DNA from: CAZDAM01 sp964503595
GTDB taxonomy: Bacteria > Muiribacteriota > UBA6191
NCBI GenBank assembly: GCA_964503595.1
Contig: CAZDAM010000008.1
Coordinates: 1 to 55,932, forward strand
Length of the DNA stretch: 55,932 nt
Direction of reading: 5' to 3'
Shown here: positions 1-7,474 of the stretch, in pieces
Layout: the number at the start of each line of letters is the position of its first letter
How positions within the stretch are numbered: position 1 is the first letter of the stretch
The notes under the pieces: model-generated
Databases searched by the model: none
Told to the model about the DNA's origin: nothing
Seen by the model: the letters and a program-made list of their open reading frames with translations, nothing else
Made by a program: the position numbers and the translations under genes

Positions 1-477
<477 letters not shown>

Positions 478-513
478 GAAAATCGGGCATACTTATCCAT
501 TAGAGGAGTTCTC

Positions 514-894
514 ATGCCCTTCATTGAAATCAAAGCTCTGCCCAATCAAAACAAACGCGATAAAATCGCCGAAGTGGTGAATCTGGCGGCCCGAATTGGC
601 TCTGAGACTCTGGGTGCCCCTCTTGGGGCAGTTTTGGCGGTTTTTGAGGAAATCGTTCCAGGCTGGTATTCCCATGAAGGGGATGCTTCGCTAGGGCGTA
701 AATCCACTTCTCACCCCGTCATCGTGAGAGTTACGGCTTTTTCTGGCCGTAACAGCGATCAGATCGGGGATTGTCTGAAGAGGCTTGTCCATGAGCTTGC
801 CCCCAGACTCGGCGTTTCCCATGAGAACATCTTTGCGGTTTACCATGAAGAGGGCAGTGGCCGCATTTACACCAAGGGCAGTCTGAAAACTTAG
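514..894 (+). CDS. Tautomerase superfamily protein
   Basis: The 126-residue protein begins Met-Pro-Phe-Ile-Glu. The tautomerase superfamily uses Pro as residue 2, which becomes the N-terminal catalytic base after Met removal. The length is about twice that of 4-oxalocrotonate tautomerase (about 62 residues) and is close to the MIF/cis-CaaD size class, in which two beta-alpha-beta units are joined. The second half ('HPVIVRVTAFSGRNSDQIG') resembles the second unit. The ATG at 514 is preceded by GAGG at 505-508. It sits between tonB and the decayed Fic fragment and has no clear functional link to the Ton genes. The substrate cannot be predicted. Confidence 0.6.
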   Translation: MPFIEIKALPNQNKRDKIAEVVNLAARIGSETLGAPLGAVLAVFEEIVPGWYSHEGDASLGRKSTSHPVIVRVTAFSGRNSDQIGDCLKRLVHELAPRLGVSHENIFAVYHEEGSGRIYTKGSLKT

Positions 895-974
895 ATTTTC
901 TTCCTGGAAAAACCTTTCATAAGTTTAATTTTAAATTTCCTTATTAAAGCTTTTGCATGAAAGAATAAGCGGGG

Positions 975-1256
975 TTGGGGCATCTGTGGTTGAAGCGCCG
1001 TACGTTTCGCCGAAACTCAGCAGCCTTAAGAGCCTTGGAGCCGTTGCCGTATTATCCTGTGATAACGATCAAAAGGCTGGCACAGCTTCTTGAGATTACG
1101 ATTCCGGCGTCAACACAGGCAATAGAACAGCTTGTTATGTCCGGGATACTGAGTGAGCACACGGGCTGTAAAAGGAACAGGATCTTTGTCTCCAAAGAGG
1201 TTCTGGAACTTTATAAACGGCCATTTGGAAGGGATCCGGAACTACCCGGCAGCTGA
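975..1256 (+). pseudogene. Fragment of a Fic-family protein, C-terminal winged-helix part only
   Basis: The frame has only a TTG at 975 as a possible start and no good ribosome-binding site. Residues from about 25 onward ('YYPVITIKRLAQLLEITIPA', then 'GILSEHTGCKRNRIFVSKEV') match the DNA-binding-like winged-helix segment at the C-terminus of many Fic proteins of 350-380 residues, where it follows the Fic domain. The Fic core motif HxFxxGNG is not found upstream, and the preceding 80 bases are AT-rich and non-coding. I infer that the 5' two thirds of the gene have been deleted. A small stand-alone helix-turn-helix protein is the alternative. Confidence 0.5.
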
Positions 1257-1259
1257 AGC

Positions 1260-1379
1260 TCAATGTCCGAGATTTCGGATCAGAAGCTGGCCACAGCCGT
1301 AGACAATGGCTGGCCAGATGAGAAGTACAACCGTCAGCTTTTGAAGAATTGGGTTGGCCCGGTTCGCGTAAGCTCGCAT
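1260..1379 (-). CDS. Possible 39-residue single-span membrane protein
   Basis: A 39-codon frame starts with ATG at 1379 and is preceded by a near-ideal ribosome-binding site, GGGAGGA, five bases upstream. The product has a charged N-terminus (MRAYANRANPILQK) and one hydrophobic stretch (LTVVLLIWPAIVYGCGQLL), so it would be a single-pass inner-membrane peptide. I recognise no family. It lies antisense in the 200-base gap between the Fic fragment and exbB. The ribosome-binding site and the clean membrane span are the only evidence; a chance frame is possible. Confidence 0.4.
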   Translation of the reverse strand: MRAYANRANPILQKLTVVLLIWPAIVYGCGQLLIRNLGH

Positions 1380-1483
1380 GATTCCTCCCGTCACGGGGCA
1401 AAACTCCGCCGTGATCGATCTATCGGATCCTGAATGCTTCAACCGAAGCCTCTGACTTGCCTGCCTGGTGTAGAATGCGCGCT

Positions 1484-1999
1484 ATGGACAAAGTCATCCT
1501 TGAAACCCTGAATTCTGGCGGATGGATCTTAAAACTTCTGATTCTGATGAGTGTTGGGGGACTGGCCTGCCTGGTGTATCGGACTTTTTGTTTCCTCAAA
1601 GCCACTCGCGAGCTGAGTTCAACGGCTCAGAGTCTGGCAAAGAAGGTTCAGGCAAGCCCGCTTCAGATGGAGTTTTTAAGGGCTGAGCTGGATCTATTTC
1701 TGGTCAGGCTTGAATCCGGCATTCTTTTCCTGAGGATTCTGGCCAGCACTTCGCCTCTTCTGGGGCTTTTAGGTACGGTTCTTGGGCTTCTGGAGGCTTT
1801 TGATGCGGTGGCCCGCATGGGACTGGGAGAACCAGGGGTTTTCGCGGGAGGGATCAGCAAGGCCCTGATCACGACGGTCGGTGGTCTGATTGTTGCGATT
1901 CCCAATCTTTTGGGTGTGCAGTACCTGGAGCGCTGGTCTGATAAAATCGGGGCCAGGCTGGAAGCCGAAGTTTTGAATCAACTCCACAAAGAACCATGA
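1484..1999 (+). CDS. exbB: ExbB/TolQ/MotA-family proton channel subunit
   Basis: This 171-residue inner-membrane protein would form the pentameric proton channel that energises TonB together with ExbD. A first membrane span lies near residues 12-32 (ILKLLILMSVGGLACLVYRT). The family core follows: 'ILASTSPLLGLLGTVLGLLE' and then 'GGISKALITTVGGLIVAIPN', the paired spans with the Thr residues lining the channel in ExbB/TolQ. The frame extends upstream to 1457, but the ATG at 1484 fits the usual N-terminus. The last codons overlap exbD by four bases (ATGA), indicating translational coupling. The length is shorter than E. coli ExbB (244) and close to minimal family members. Confidence 0.88.
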   Translation: MDKVILETLNSGGWILKLLILMSVGGLACLVYRTFCFLKATRELSSTAQSLAKKVQASPLQMEFLRAELDLFLVRLESGILFLRILASTSPLLGLLGTVLGLLEAFDAVARMGLGEPGVFAGGISKALITTVGGLIVAIPNLLGVQYLERWSDKIGARLEAEVLNQLHKEP

Positions 2000-2397
2000 A
2001 GAAAGCCCGCAAGGAAATCAACATTGAACTGGCCCCTATGATTGATGTTGTCTTTCTTCTGTTGCTTTTTTTTCTGGTGAGTTCGGTTTTTCGCAAGGAT
2101 GAACTTGCAATTTTACTGAACCTTCCGCATGCTGGCGGTGAGAAACAGGTGCAGGATTCCGATTCCAGAAATCTACTGGTGGAACTTGGGCCTGAGGAGC
2201 TTGCTTTGAATTCTCAGAGCTTGCCGTTTGAACGATTGGAAATCAGATTGAAAGAGCTGTGTCCCCAAATGGACAAAGTAGAATTTCGGGCTGATCGGGA
2301 TGTCAGATTCGAGAGGGTGGCCCAGGTGATTCAGTCCCTGCATGCCCACGAGTGCGGCTCCCTGAAAATTGTGACCCAGCCACGGGAGCAAGAGTGA
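1996..2397 (+). CDS. exbD: ExbD/TolR-family biopolymer transport protein
   Basis: The 133-residue protein has a short cytoplasmic N-terminus ('INIELAPMIDVVFLLLLFFL') with the invariant Asp of the single membrane helix (PMIDVVFLLL), the proton-carrying residue of ExbD/TolR. A periplasmic domain of about 90 residues follows, ending in a 'V..LHAHECGSLKIVT' segment typical of the family. It overlaps exbB by four bases at the start. The next gene begins at a GTG that overlaps its stop codon, so exbB, exbD and the downstream gene form one transcription unit. Confidence 0.88.
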   Translation: MKKARKEINIELAPMIDVVFLLLLFFLVSSVFRKDELAILLNLPHAGGEKQVQDSDSRNLLVELGPEELALNSQSLPFERLEIRLKELCPQMDKVEFRADRDVRFERVAQVIQSLHAHECGSLKIVTQPREQE

Positions 2398-2768
2398 ATC
2401 CCGTACTTCGCCAGAAGCTGATCCGGCTGACCTTTCTCTTGTTCTGTCTGGATCTTGGCCTGCTGGTCTATGATTTTCACCGACCCCTTCAGGTGGGCCG
2501 GCATCTGGCTCACTGTATCCGTCTGATTTCCCAGGTCCAGTCACAAGTTGATGACTGGTTGGATATCCGGGATCAGAGCCATTACAGAGTCAATCCAGAA
2601 GCTGTTCTGGTAGCAGTGCCCAAACTGTTTTTTGAGCCCTTGGCTCCTTCCCGGAAGATTCTGATTCCCCTGGAGCAGACCTTTTTTATTCCGGGGCGGG
2701 ATGAGCCGTCGGTCATTTCTATCGCCCTTCCAAGGCCTGCAGCCCGGGCTCCACCACAGATTTCCTGA
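2394..2768 (+). CDS. Unknown single-span membrane protein between exbD and the receptor gene
   Basis: I do not recognise this 124-residue protein. The chosen start is the GTG at 2394, which overlaps the exbD stop (GTGA). Longer versions of the frame would run inside exbD. It has a hydrophobic span near residues 11-24 (LTFLLFCLDLGLLVY) with positive residues before it, so the rest would be periplasmic. The periplasmic part contains 'ISQVQSQVDDWLDIRDQSHY' and a Pro/Ala-rich tail (ALPRPAARAPPQIS). Translational coupling to exbD and its position just before the TonB-dependent receptor suggest an accessory role in the same transport system. That is inference from context. Confidence 0.6.
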   Translation: MNPVLRQKLIRLTFLLFCLDLGLLVYDFHRPLQVGRHLAHCIRLISQVQSQVDDWLDIRDQSHYRVNPEAVLVAVPKLFFEPLAPSRKILIPLEQTFFIPGRDEPSVISIALPRPAARAPPQIS

Positions 2769-2842
2769 AAAACACATCCTGATTTTTTGCTTCCCGGACT
2801 GGCCGGGGGTGTTTTCTGTCATTGTTTTTTTGGAGATTTCTC

Positions 2843-4807
2843 ATGTTTTTTCGCAATAAATTCATTCCTGTAACTGCGCTGATTGTCGGCGCATCTGTGA
2901 ATGCCCTTGAACTCGAACCGGTTTCGATTCTCGGCAAAGCCCCCAGAAAGCATCTGGGAGCAAATGCCGAGATGACCCTGAATCCTGAGCCCGGTAAAGC
3001 AATTGAAGAGGTTCTGAAACTTCAGCCGGGTCTGCATCTTCACCGGGTTGGCGCCTCGGAAGATGTGAATATGAATGGTCTGAGTGAAGACAATATCGCG
3101 GTAACGGTTGGAGGATGCCGGATTTTCGGGGCCTGTTCTGGAAGGATGGATCCGGCTTTGAGCAAGGTGCCCCAGCATCGGGTCAGTGAAGTGAAGGTCA
3201 TCAGTGGGCCTTTTGACGTTTCTCATTTCGGGATATTCGGGGGCATTCTGGATTTTGATGATTCGGCAGCAGCCTACGAAGAAGGTCTGCTTCTGGAAAG
3301 CGGCATCAGCTCCTTTGATTCCTATATGGGTCGCTTTGAGGCTACTCTGATGAGTGATCGCGAACTGTTTCGTCTGGGTGGAGGCAAGGAAGTCCTGGGT
3401 ATGCCAGAGACGGGTTCCGGGGCTCTGTTCTCCTCTTTCTCCCCCCGTCCATACAAGGACTCAGAGGAAGACTTTTCCCGAAAGACGGATTTCTTTCTTC
3501 AGTATGAACTCCAGGAGACGGAAAACTCCCGGATTCGTCTGAAAACCCAGTATGACAAGCGGGAGCAGGCGCTTTTCCCCGGGAAAATGATGGATTCCCT
3601 CAATGATGTGAACCGCATGGTTGAACTTGGGGTGACCAAGAACCTCAGTGGTGGGCGGGATCTGGATCTCAGCTGGTTTCACAATAGTGTGGAGCATTTC
3701 ATGGATAACTTCACTCTGAGAAATGCTCCAGCGGCCATGCAGATGCTGGCTCTGGCTAATGCCTCTCAAAGTGGCATAAGGGCTGTATTGAGCCGTCAGA
3801 ATGACTGGGAAATCGGGTTTGAATCCTATCAGAGAACCTGGGATTTGAGTATGGCCGGGGGTATGTACAGCCTGGATGCCTCCATGCATCTGATGGGAAT
3901 CTGGGCAGAAAAGACCGTGAGCCGGAATGAGTGGTCTCACAAATATGGATTAAGGATAGATGATGTCACGAGCCGGGATGAGCGGCCTCTCATCGGAAAT
4001 ATGCGCAATATGGTGCATGGAAGAGTGGATCGTGAGCAGGATGAAACCCTGTTCAGTGCCTTCCTTGAATCCCGCAAGGATCTGTCGGATCAATGGGATC
4101 TGATTCTTGGAGTGGGAAGCTCAGAGCGTCCAATTGATCCGATGGAGCACGGGATTTCCAGAATGGATTGGGTGGGAAACCCTCATCTGGTGGCCCCCCG
4201 TCTGACTGAATTCAGGGCTGGATTTGAAAATGAGGTTTCGGATCTGCGTTCTTCGATTGTCTTTTTCCACAAAGACATTCAGGACCATGTTCATCCGGCG
4301 ATTCGTACCCTCCCAAGCGGGGCCAGAGTCAGAACCTATGAAAATATCGATGCCCGGATTCAGGGTGTTCAGGTGGGTGCCCGCAAATCCCTGTCATCCG
4401 GCTGGGAAGTTGGTGCTCATGTTGCCTGGCAGGATGGAGAAAAGAAGGAGCTTCCTACCGGGATCAATGACTGGGATCTGGCGGAAGTCCCTGAGCTGAC
4501 AGGGCGGGTTGAAATCAGTAAAACGGTTGAAGAACACCGCATCAGCCTCTGGGGAGAACTGGCCAAGGATCATACCGATGTGGATACGGCTTCCGGCGAG
4601 GTTCCTCTGGCTGGATACGCAATCTGGAATCTGAGCTATTCAAGGGATCTGAGCGAAGACATGACGGTAAGCCTTGATGTTCATAATCTTCTTGATAAGG
4701 ATGCAATCCGGTTCAACAGCTATGATCGGGATCCGGTGAATCGTGTTGTTCGGGCCATTCCGGAACAGGGTCGAACGGTCTGGCTGAAAGTTACCCGTAA
4801 ATTTTAG
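2843..4807 (+). CDS. TonB-dependent outer-membrane receptor, OprC/NosA-like (probable copper)
   Basis: The 654-residue protein has a signal peptide (MFFRNKFIPVTALIVGASVNA), an N-terminal plug domain ('IEEVLKLQPGLHLHRVG', 'VSEVKVISGPFDVSHFG') and a long C-terminal strand-rich barrel ending in Phe (WLKVTRKF). The plug carries Cys98-x3-Met102 followed by Asp-Pro, and the barrel carries His285-x-Met287 (VEHFMDNF). This is the CxxxM and HxM ligand arrangement described for the copper importer OprC of Pseudomonas aeruginosa; NosA shares the family. The start at 2843 is chosen because GGAG lies nine bases upstream and the signal peptide then begins properly; an earlier ATG at 2822 lacks this. It directly follows exbBD. 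The copper assignment rests on the motif spacing and on nearby copper genes; another metal is possible. Confidence 0.82.
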   Translation: MFFRNKFIPVTALIVGASVNALELEPVSILGKAPRKHLGANAEMTLNPEPGKAIEEVLKLQPGLHLHRVGASEDVNMNGLSEDNIAVTVGGCRIFGACSGRMDPALSKVPQHRVSEVKVISGPFDVSHFGIFGGILDFDDSAAAYEEGLLLESGISSFDSYMGRFEATLMSDRELFRLGGGKEVLGMPETGSGALFSSFSPRPYKDSEEDFSRKTDFFLQYELQETENSRIRLKTQYDKREQALFPGKMMDSLNDVNRMVELGVTKNLSGGRDLDLSWFHNSVEHFMDNFTLRNAPAAMQMLALANASQSGIRAVLSRQNDWEIGFESYQRTWDLSMAGGMYSLDASMHLMGIWAEKTVSRNEWSHKYGLRIDDVTSRDERPLIGNMRNMVHGRVDREQDETLFSAFLESRKDLSDQWDLILGVGSSERPIDPMEHGISRMDWVGNPHLVAPRLTEFRAGFENEVSDLRSSIVFFHKDIQDHVHPAIRTLPSGARVRTYENIDARIQGVQVGARKSLSSGWEVGAHVAWQDGEKKELPTGINDWDLAEVPELTGRVEISKTVEEHRISLWGELAKDHTDVDTASGEVPLAGYAIWNLSYSRDLSEDMTVSLDVHNLLDKDAIRFNSYDRDPVNRVVRAIPEQGRTVWLKVTRKF

Positions 4808-4847
4808 CTATCTTTCAGAGGCGCTCTCTAAGGTTCTAACAGATTGA

Positions 4848-4880
4848 GGGTGCAGCCGGGAACTCCGGTTGTACCCCTTT
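4848..4880 (+). terminator. Hairpin after the receptor gene
   Basis: A 12-base-pair stem (4848-4859 with 4865-4876, two G-U pairs) with a five-base loop is followed by CCTTTCCC. It lies 40 bases after the receptor stop codon. The T-tract is weak, so it may act as an imperfect terminator or an mRNA-stabilising 3' end. Confidence 0.5.
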
Positions 4881-4905
4881 CCCTGGGATATGCTATATAT
4901 GAGGC

Positions 4906-5577
4906 ATGGCTCCACTGCTTCGTACATCGTTTCTGTTTTTCCTGCTTTTTGGGCTTTTATTTGCCTTGATTCATGCTACAGGCCTGATCGAGGTCGAAAG
5001 CTTTAGGCTCTGGCTTCTGGATGCAAGTTCGGTTTCTCCCTGGCATGTTGCCGCCCTGGTCGTCGTTCTTCTTGTTTTTGATCTGTTCTTTGCCGTTCCT
5101 ACCTTGACAATCACGATTCTGGCCGGAGGTCTTCTGGGTTATCCGATTGGAGCCTTGAGCGCCTTTCTAGGCCTCTTTCTTGCTGGAATTATGGGTTATG
5201 GTCTTGGTCTTCGTTATGGAGAGAAGGTGCTTTCCTTCATGATTCGTGATGAAGGGGAGTTTCTTCAGATGAAAGAGGCTTTTCAGAAGAGCGCGTTTGT
5301 CATGATTCTTCTGTCCCGGGCCTTGCCTTTTCTTCCGGAATTTACGGCCTGCCTTTCCGGTGTGACAAGGCTTTCCTTTCCGCTCTTCCTGATGGCCTGG
5401 CTTATGAGTATCACTCCCTATGTTCTGATCAACTCCTACATGGGCTCGATCAGTTCGCTGGAAAATCCCCAGCCAGCCCTTTTCGGAGCACTGGGCACAA
5501 CCCTTCTTCTGGGACTTGGCTGGGCGCTTTTCAAGCGTTCACGGGGTTACTTCTCGTCGAATTGTCCGGGAGTATAG
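4906..5577 (+). CDS. VTT (SNARE-associated/DedA-like, TVP38/TMEM64) membrane protein
   Basis: The 223-residue protein is mostly hydrophobic, with about five or six spans. The central region 'FAVPTLTITILAGGLLGYPI' followed by 'GLFLAGIMGYGLGLRYGEK' and later 'LSRALPFLPEFTACLSGVTR' is the signature of the VTT domain shared by the DedA and TVP38/TMEM64 families. Members are implicated in lipid scrambling or undecaprenyl-phosphate recycling, but the substrate here is unknown. ATG at 4906 follows a short GAGG, and an AT-rich element (TATGCTATATATG) lies just upstream. The 3' end overlaps the convergent AhpD-like gene by about 30 bases. Confidence 0.75.
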   Translation: MAPLLRTSFLFFLLFGLLFALIHATGLIEVESFRLWLLDASSVSPWHVAALVVVLLVFDLFFAVPTLTITILAGGLLGYPIGALSAFLGLFLAGIMGYGLGLRYGEKVLSFMIRDEGEFLQMKEAFQKSAFVMILLSRALPFLPEFTACLSGVTRLSFPLFLMAWLMSITPYVLINSYMGSISSLENPQPALFGALGTTLLLGLGWALFKRSRGYFSSNCPGV

Positions 5578-6017
5578 CTGCCGACCTCAGTTCTAAGGTT
5601 AATGGCAAAAGGGTTCCAGCTGCTGATGGTACAGATGACAAGACTCAGATCCACCATTTCACTCTCGAAAAAATGCTCTCTGACTTCTTCATAGATGAAG
5701 TCCTTAATACCATCTCCAATATGGTGGGTCAAAGACTCGGCCCAAAGCAGGGCGGCCCTTTCTCTTGGCGTGTAACAGGTGGCTTCTTTCCAGGAACTCA
5801 GTCCATAGAGCCTTTGCTCGGTTTCACCGGCTTTACGGCTATCTTTGGTATGTATGTCCATACAGAAGGCACAGCTGTTGATCTGGGAAACACTCGTTTT
5901 GACAAGCTCGAGAAGAGACTTTTCCAGTCCGGATTCCCGGTTGAGGTAGCGTTCGATTCCCATAAGAGTGGACATGGCTTTGGGGCCAGCCTGATAGTAG
6001 TTCATTCGCATATGCAT
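5547..6017 (-). CDS. Carboxymuconolactone decarboxylase/AhpD-like protein
   Basis: The 156-residue protein contains the redox motif 'SQINSCAFCMDIHTKDSRKA', the Cys-x2-Cys-x3-His signature of AhpD-type alkylhydroperoxidase proteins in the carboxymuconolactone decarboxylase fold. Such proteins usually reduce peroxides using the Cys pair or act on lactones. The start is set at ATG 6017, where AAGGAG lies six bases upstream; the longer frame to 6086 would overlap the AraC gene. The divergent AraC-type regulator begins only 67 bases away, so the two probably share a control region, a common arrangement for this family. Confidence 0.8.
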   Translation of the reverse strand: MHMRMNYYQAGPKAMSTLMGIERYLNRESGLEKSLLELVKTSVSQINSCAFCMDIHTKDSRKAGETEQRLYGLSSWKEATCYTPRERAALLWAESLTHHIGDGIKDFIYEEVREHFFESEMVDLSLVICTISSWNPFAINLRTEVGSYTPGQFDEK

Positions 6018-6084
6018 GATTTTCTCCTTTTTGATAAAAGGAGCATAGCCCTGGTTCCTGACGGAAAAATTGTATATTTGCGAC

Positions 6085-6879
6085 ATGGAATGGAAAGCTC
6101 CTCATCCCCGCTTGCGTGAGTTCATCCAGAGCTACTGGAGAGTTGAGCAGGTTGTTTTTCCCCAGCTTCGCTATCTGTACCCGGAAGGGGGCAGTGGCCT
6201 GATTCTGAGCATGGGAAAAGCCTTTGAACTTGGGGGATGCCGGATTTCTCAGGAGGCTTTCTGGAGTGGTCCTTCTGATGTTTCAGTACCCATTCAGATG
6301 CTACCGGGTCAGGAAATCATTGGAGTTCGTTTCTGGCCAGGCCAGGCTCAGGGCTTTCTGGGGATTCCACTCAAGGAAATTGCCCATTGCCATCTGAATC
6401 TGAATCAATGGGAGTCCGGTCTTGGCAGTTATCTTCTGGAGGAGCTTTCCAAAAGTCGTGGAAAAGAGAGTTGGGCAGACTTTCTGGATGCTTTTTTTCT
6501 GAAAAAGCAGGGAAAGCTTTCCCTGGCTCCGGTTCCTCTTTTGAAAATCATGCAGAATATCGAGGCTTTTTATGGTTCCCGCCCGCTTGAGACCATCAGT
6601 CTGGAATCAGGTCTGAGCCTGAGGCAGATCGAACGCCAGTTTGGGGTTTTTCTGGGTTTAAGTCCCAAGCAGTACGCCCGGATTCAAAGGGTCCGGCTGG
6701 CCAGAGTTATTCTTAAGAAAGCCAGCCGGAAGTATTCTTTAAGTGAAGTGGGACAGGAACTTGGCTATCACGATCAGGCTCATTTTATCCGGGAGTTTTC
6801 CCAGGTGATGGGAATCACCCCGGGGAAGTACCAGAAAGCTGCTTCAAATCGTGCAGAATCACCTTTGTCACCCATTTGA
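6085..6879 (+). CDS. AraC-family transcriptional regulator with DUF6597-like N-terminus
   Basis: The 264-residue protein has an N-terminal effector-type domain ('MEWKAPHPRLREFIQSYWRV', 'LYPEGGSGLILSMG') typical of AraC proteins whose sensory half belongs to the DUF6597 group. The C-terminal DNA-binding domain has two helix-turn-helix units: 'SLESGLSLRQIERQFGVFLG' and 'SEVGQELGYHDQAHFIREFS', followed by the family 'GITPGKYQK' ending. It is divergent from the AhpD-like gene and is the likely regulator of it. The ligand is unknown. ATG at 6085 is the natural start of the conserved domain. Confidence 0.85.
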   Translation: MEWKAPHPRLREFIQSYWRVEQVVFPQLRYLYPEGGSGLILSMGKAFELGGCRISQEAFWSGPSDVSVPIQMLPGQEIIGVRFWPGQAQGFLGIPLKEIAHCHLNLNQWESGLGSYLLEELSKSRGKESWADFLDAFFLKKQGKLSLAPVPLLKIMQNIEAFYGSRPLETISLESGLSLRQIERQFGVFLGLSPKQYARIQRVRLARVILKKASRKYSLSEVGQELGYHDQAHFIREFSQVMGITPGKYQKAASNRAESPLSPI

Positions 6880-7314
6880 CATGGCGGGGACCGGTGGTTC
6901 TGTCGGCCGGAACATGTAGAACAACAGGCCCGTCTTCCTTGATGGCCAGACTGTTTTCCAGTGTAGCCAGGACAGGGAGTCTGGATTCATCCAGCAGATT
7001 GAAGAGTTCCATATAGGTGAAAAAGGCCTGATAGCCGTCTTTGGCCTGCACTTCAATCAACTGGGTTTTACCGGCTTTGGTATTGGAACAAAACCGGCCT
7101 GAAGCAGGGCGGCTTTCAGGCTGATCCCGCAGGCGGTCTGGATAAAACGTTTGAATTCAGCATGGCCTCCGATCAGGGCATAGGGTGGAGTACAGTCCCT
7201 GGGGGTGATCTGAAGTATCTGGGCTTTGATACCCGGACCCTCAATGGCAATGGAATTTTCCTGGGCAAAGGCAAAAGGAATGAAAAGAAGGGCAAGAGCT
7301 AGTTTTTTCATCAT
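6815..7314 (-). pseudogene. Secreted molybdopterin-binding (sulfite-oxidase-like) domain protein, frameshifted
   Basis: Two adjoining frames make one recognisable protein. The first (7314 to 7057) starts at ATG with AGGAG six bases upstream, has a signal peptide (MMKKLALALLFIPFAFA) and ends soon after 'FIQTACGISLKAALLQAGF'. The second (7060 to 6815) continues with 'LIEVQAKDGYQAFFTYMELF' and 'EDGPVVLHVPADRTTGPRHV' plus KWVTKV. In the small periplasmic members of the oxidoreductase molybdopterin-binding family these segments lie in one chain. The join around 7063-7075 needs a shift of -1, meaning one base is missing. The site contains runs of A and C, so a sequencing error is as likely as true decay. 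The 3' end overlaps the convergent AraC gene. Confidence 0.6.
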
Positions 7315-7370
7315 GTTCTCCTAGAAGCGAAATTGCCGGGATATCAATGAAATAACGATCGGAATATAGA

Positions 7371-7384
7371 TCGATATATAGCGA
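7371..7384. promoter_or_regulatory. Near-palindromic AT-rich site upstream of the FIST-cyclase gene
   Basis: TCGATATATAGCGA reads almost the same on both strands (two mismatched positions of fourteen). It lies in a run of related GATCG/ATATAG motifs (7341-7384) about 90 bases before the cyclase start and 57 bases upstream of the divergent minus-strand gene. A regulator-binding site is possible. There is no direct evidence. Confidence 0.25.
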
Positions 7385-7474
7385 TTTCCAAGAGTGGGAC
7401 GCATCTTTTTTGACCCTTGCGCAATTTTTTTGCATGAAGGTGTAGGATGGTGGCTTGCAGCAGGGGAGGAAAGC

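Noticed and set aside
2793..2815. Hairpin between the small membrane protein and the receptor gene as a terminator
   Set aside because: Only a five-base-pair stem; the receptor probably shares the exbBD transcript, so I did not list it.
5562..6119. Open frame on the + strand (185 codons)
   Set aside because: Antisense to the AhpD-like gene, which has the CxxC motif and a good ribosome-binding site.
7060..7090. Programmed -1 frameshift in the molybdopterin-domain gene
   Set aside because: The A and C runs do not form a canonical X XXY YYZ slippery heptamer in the upstream frame, and no clear downstream stem was seen; an indel is simpler.
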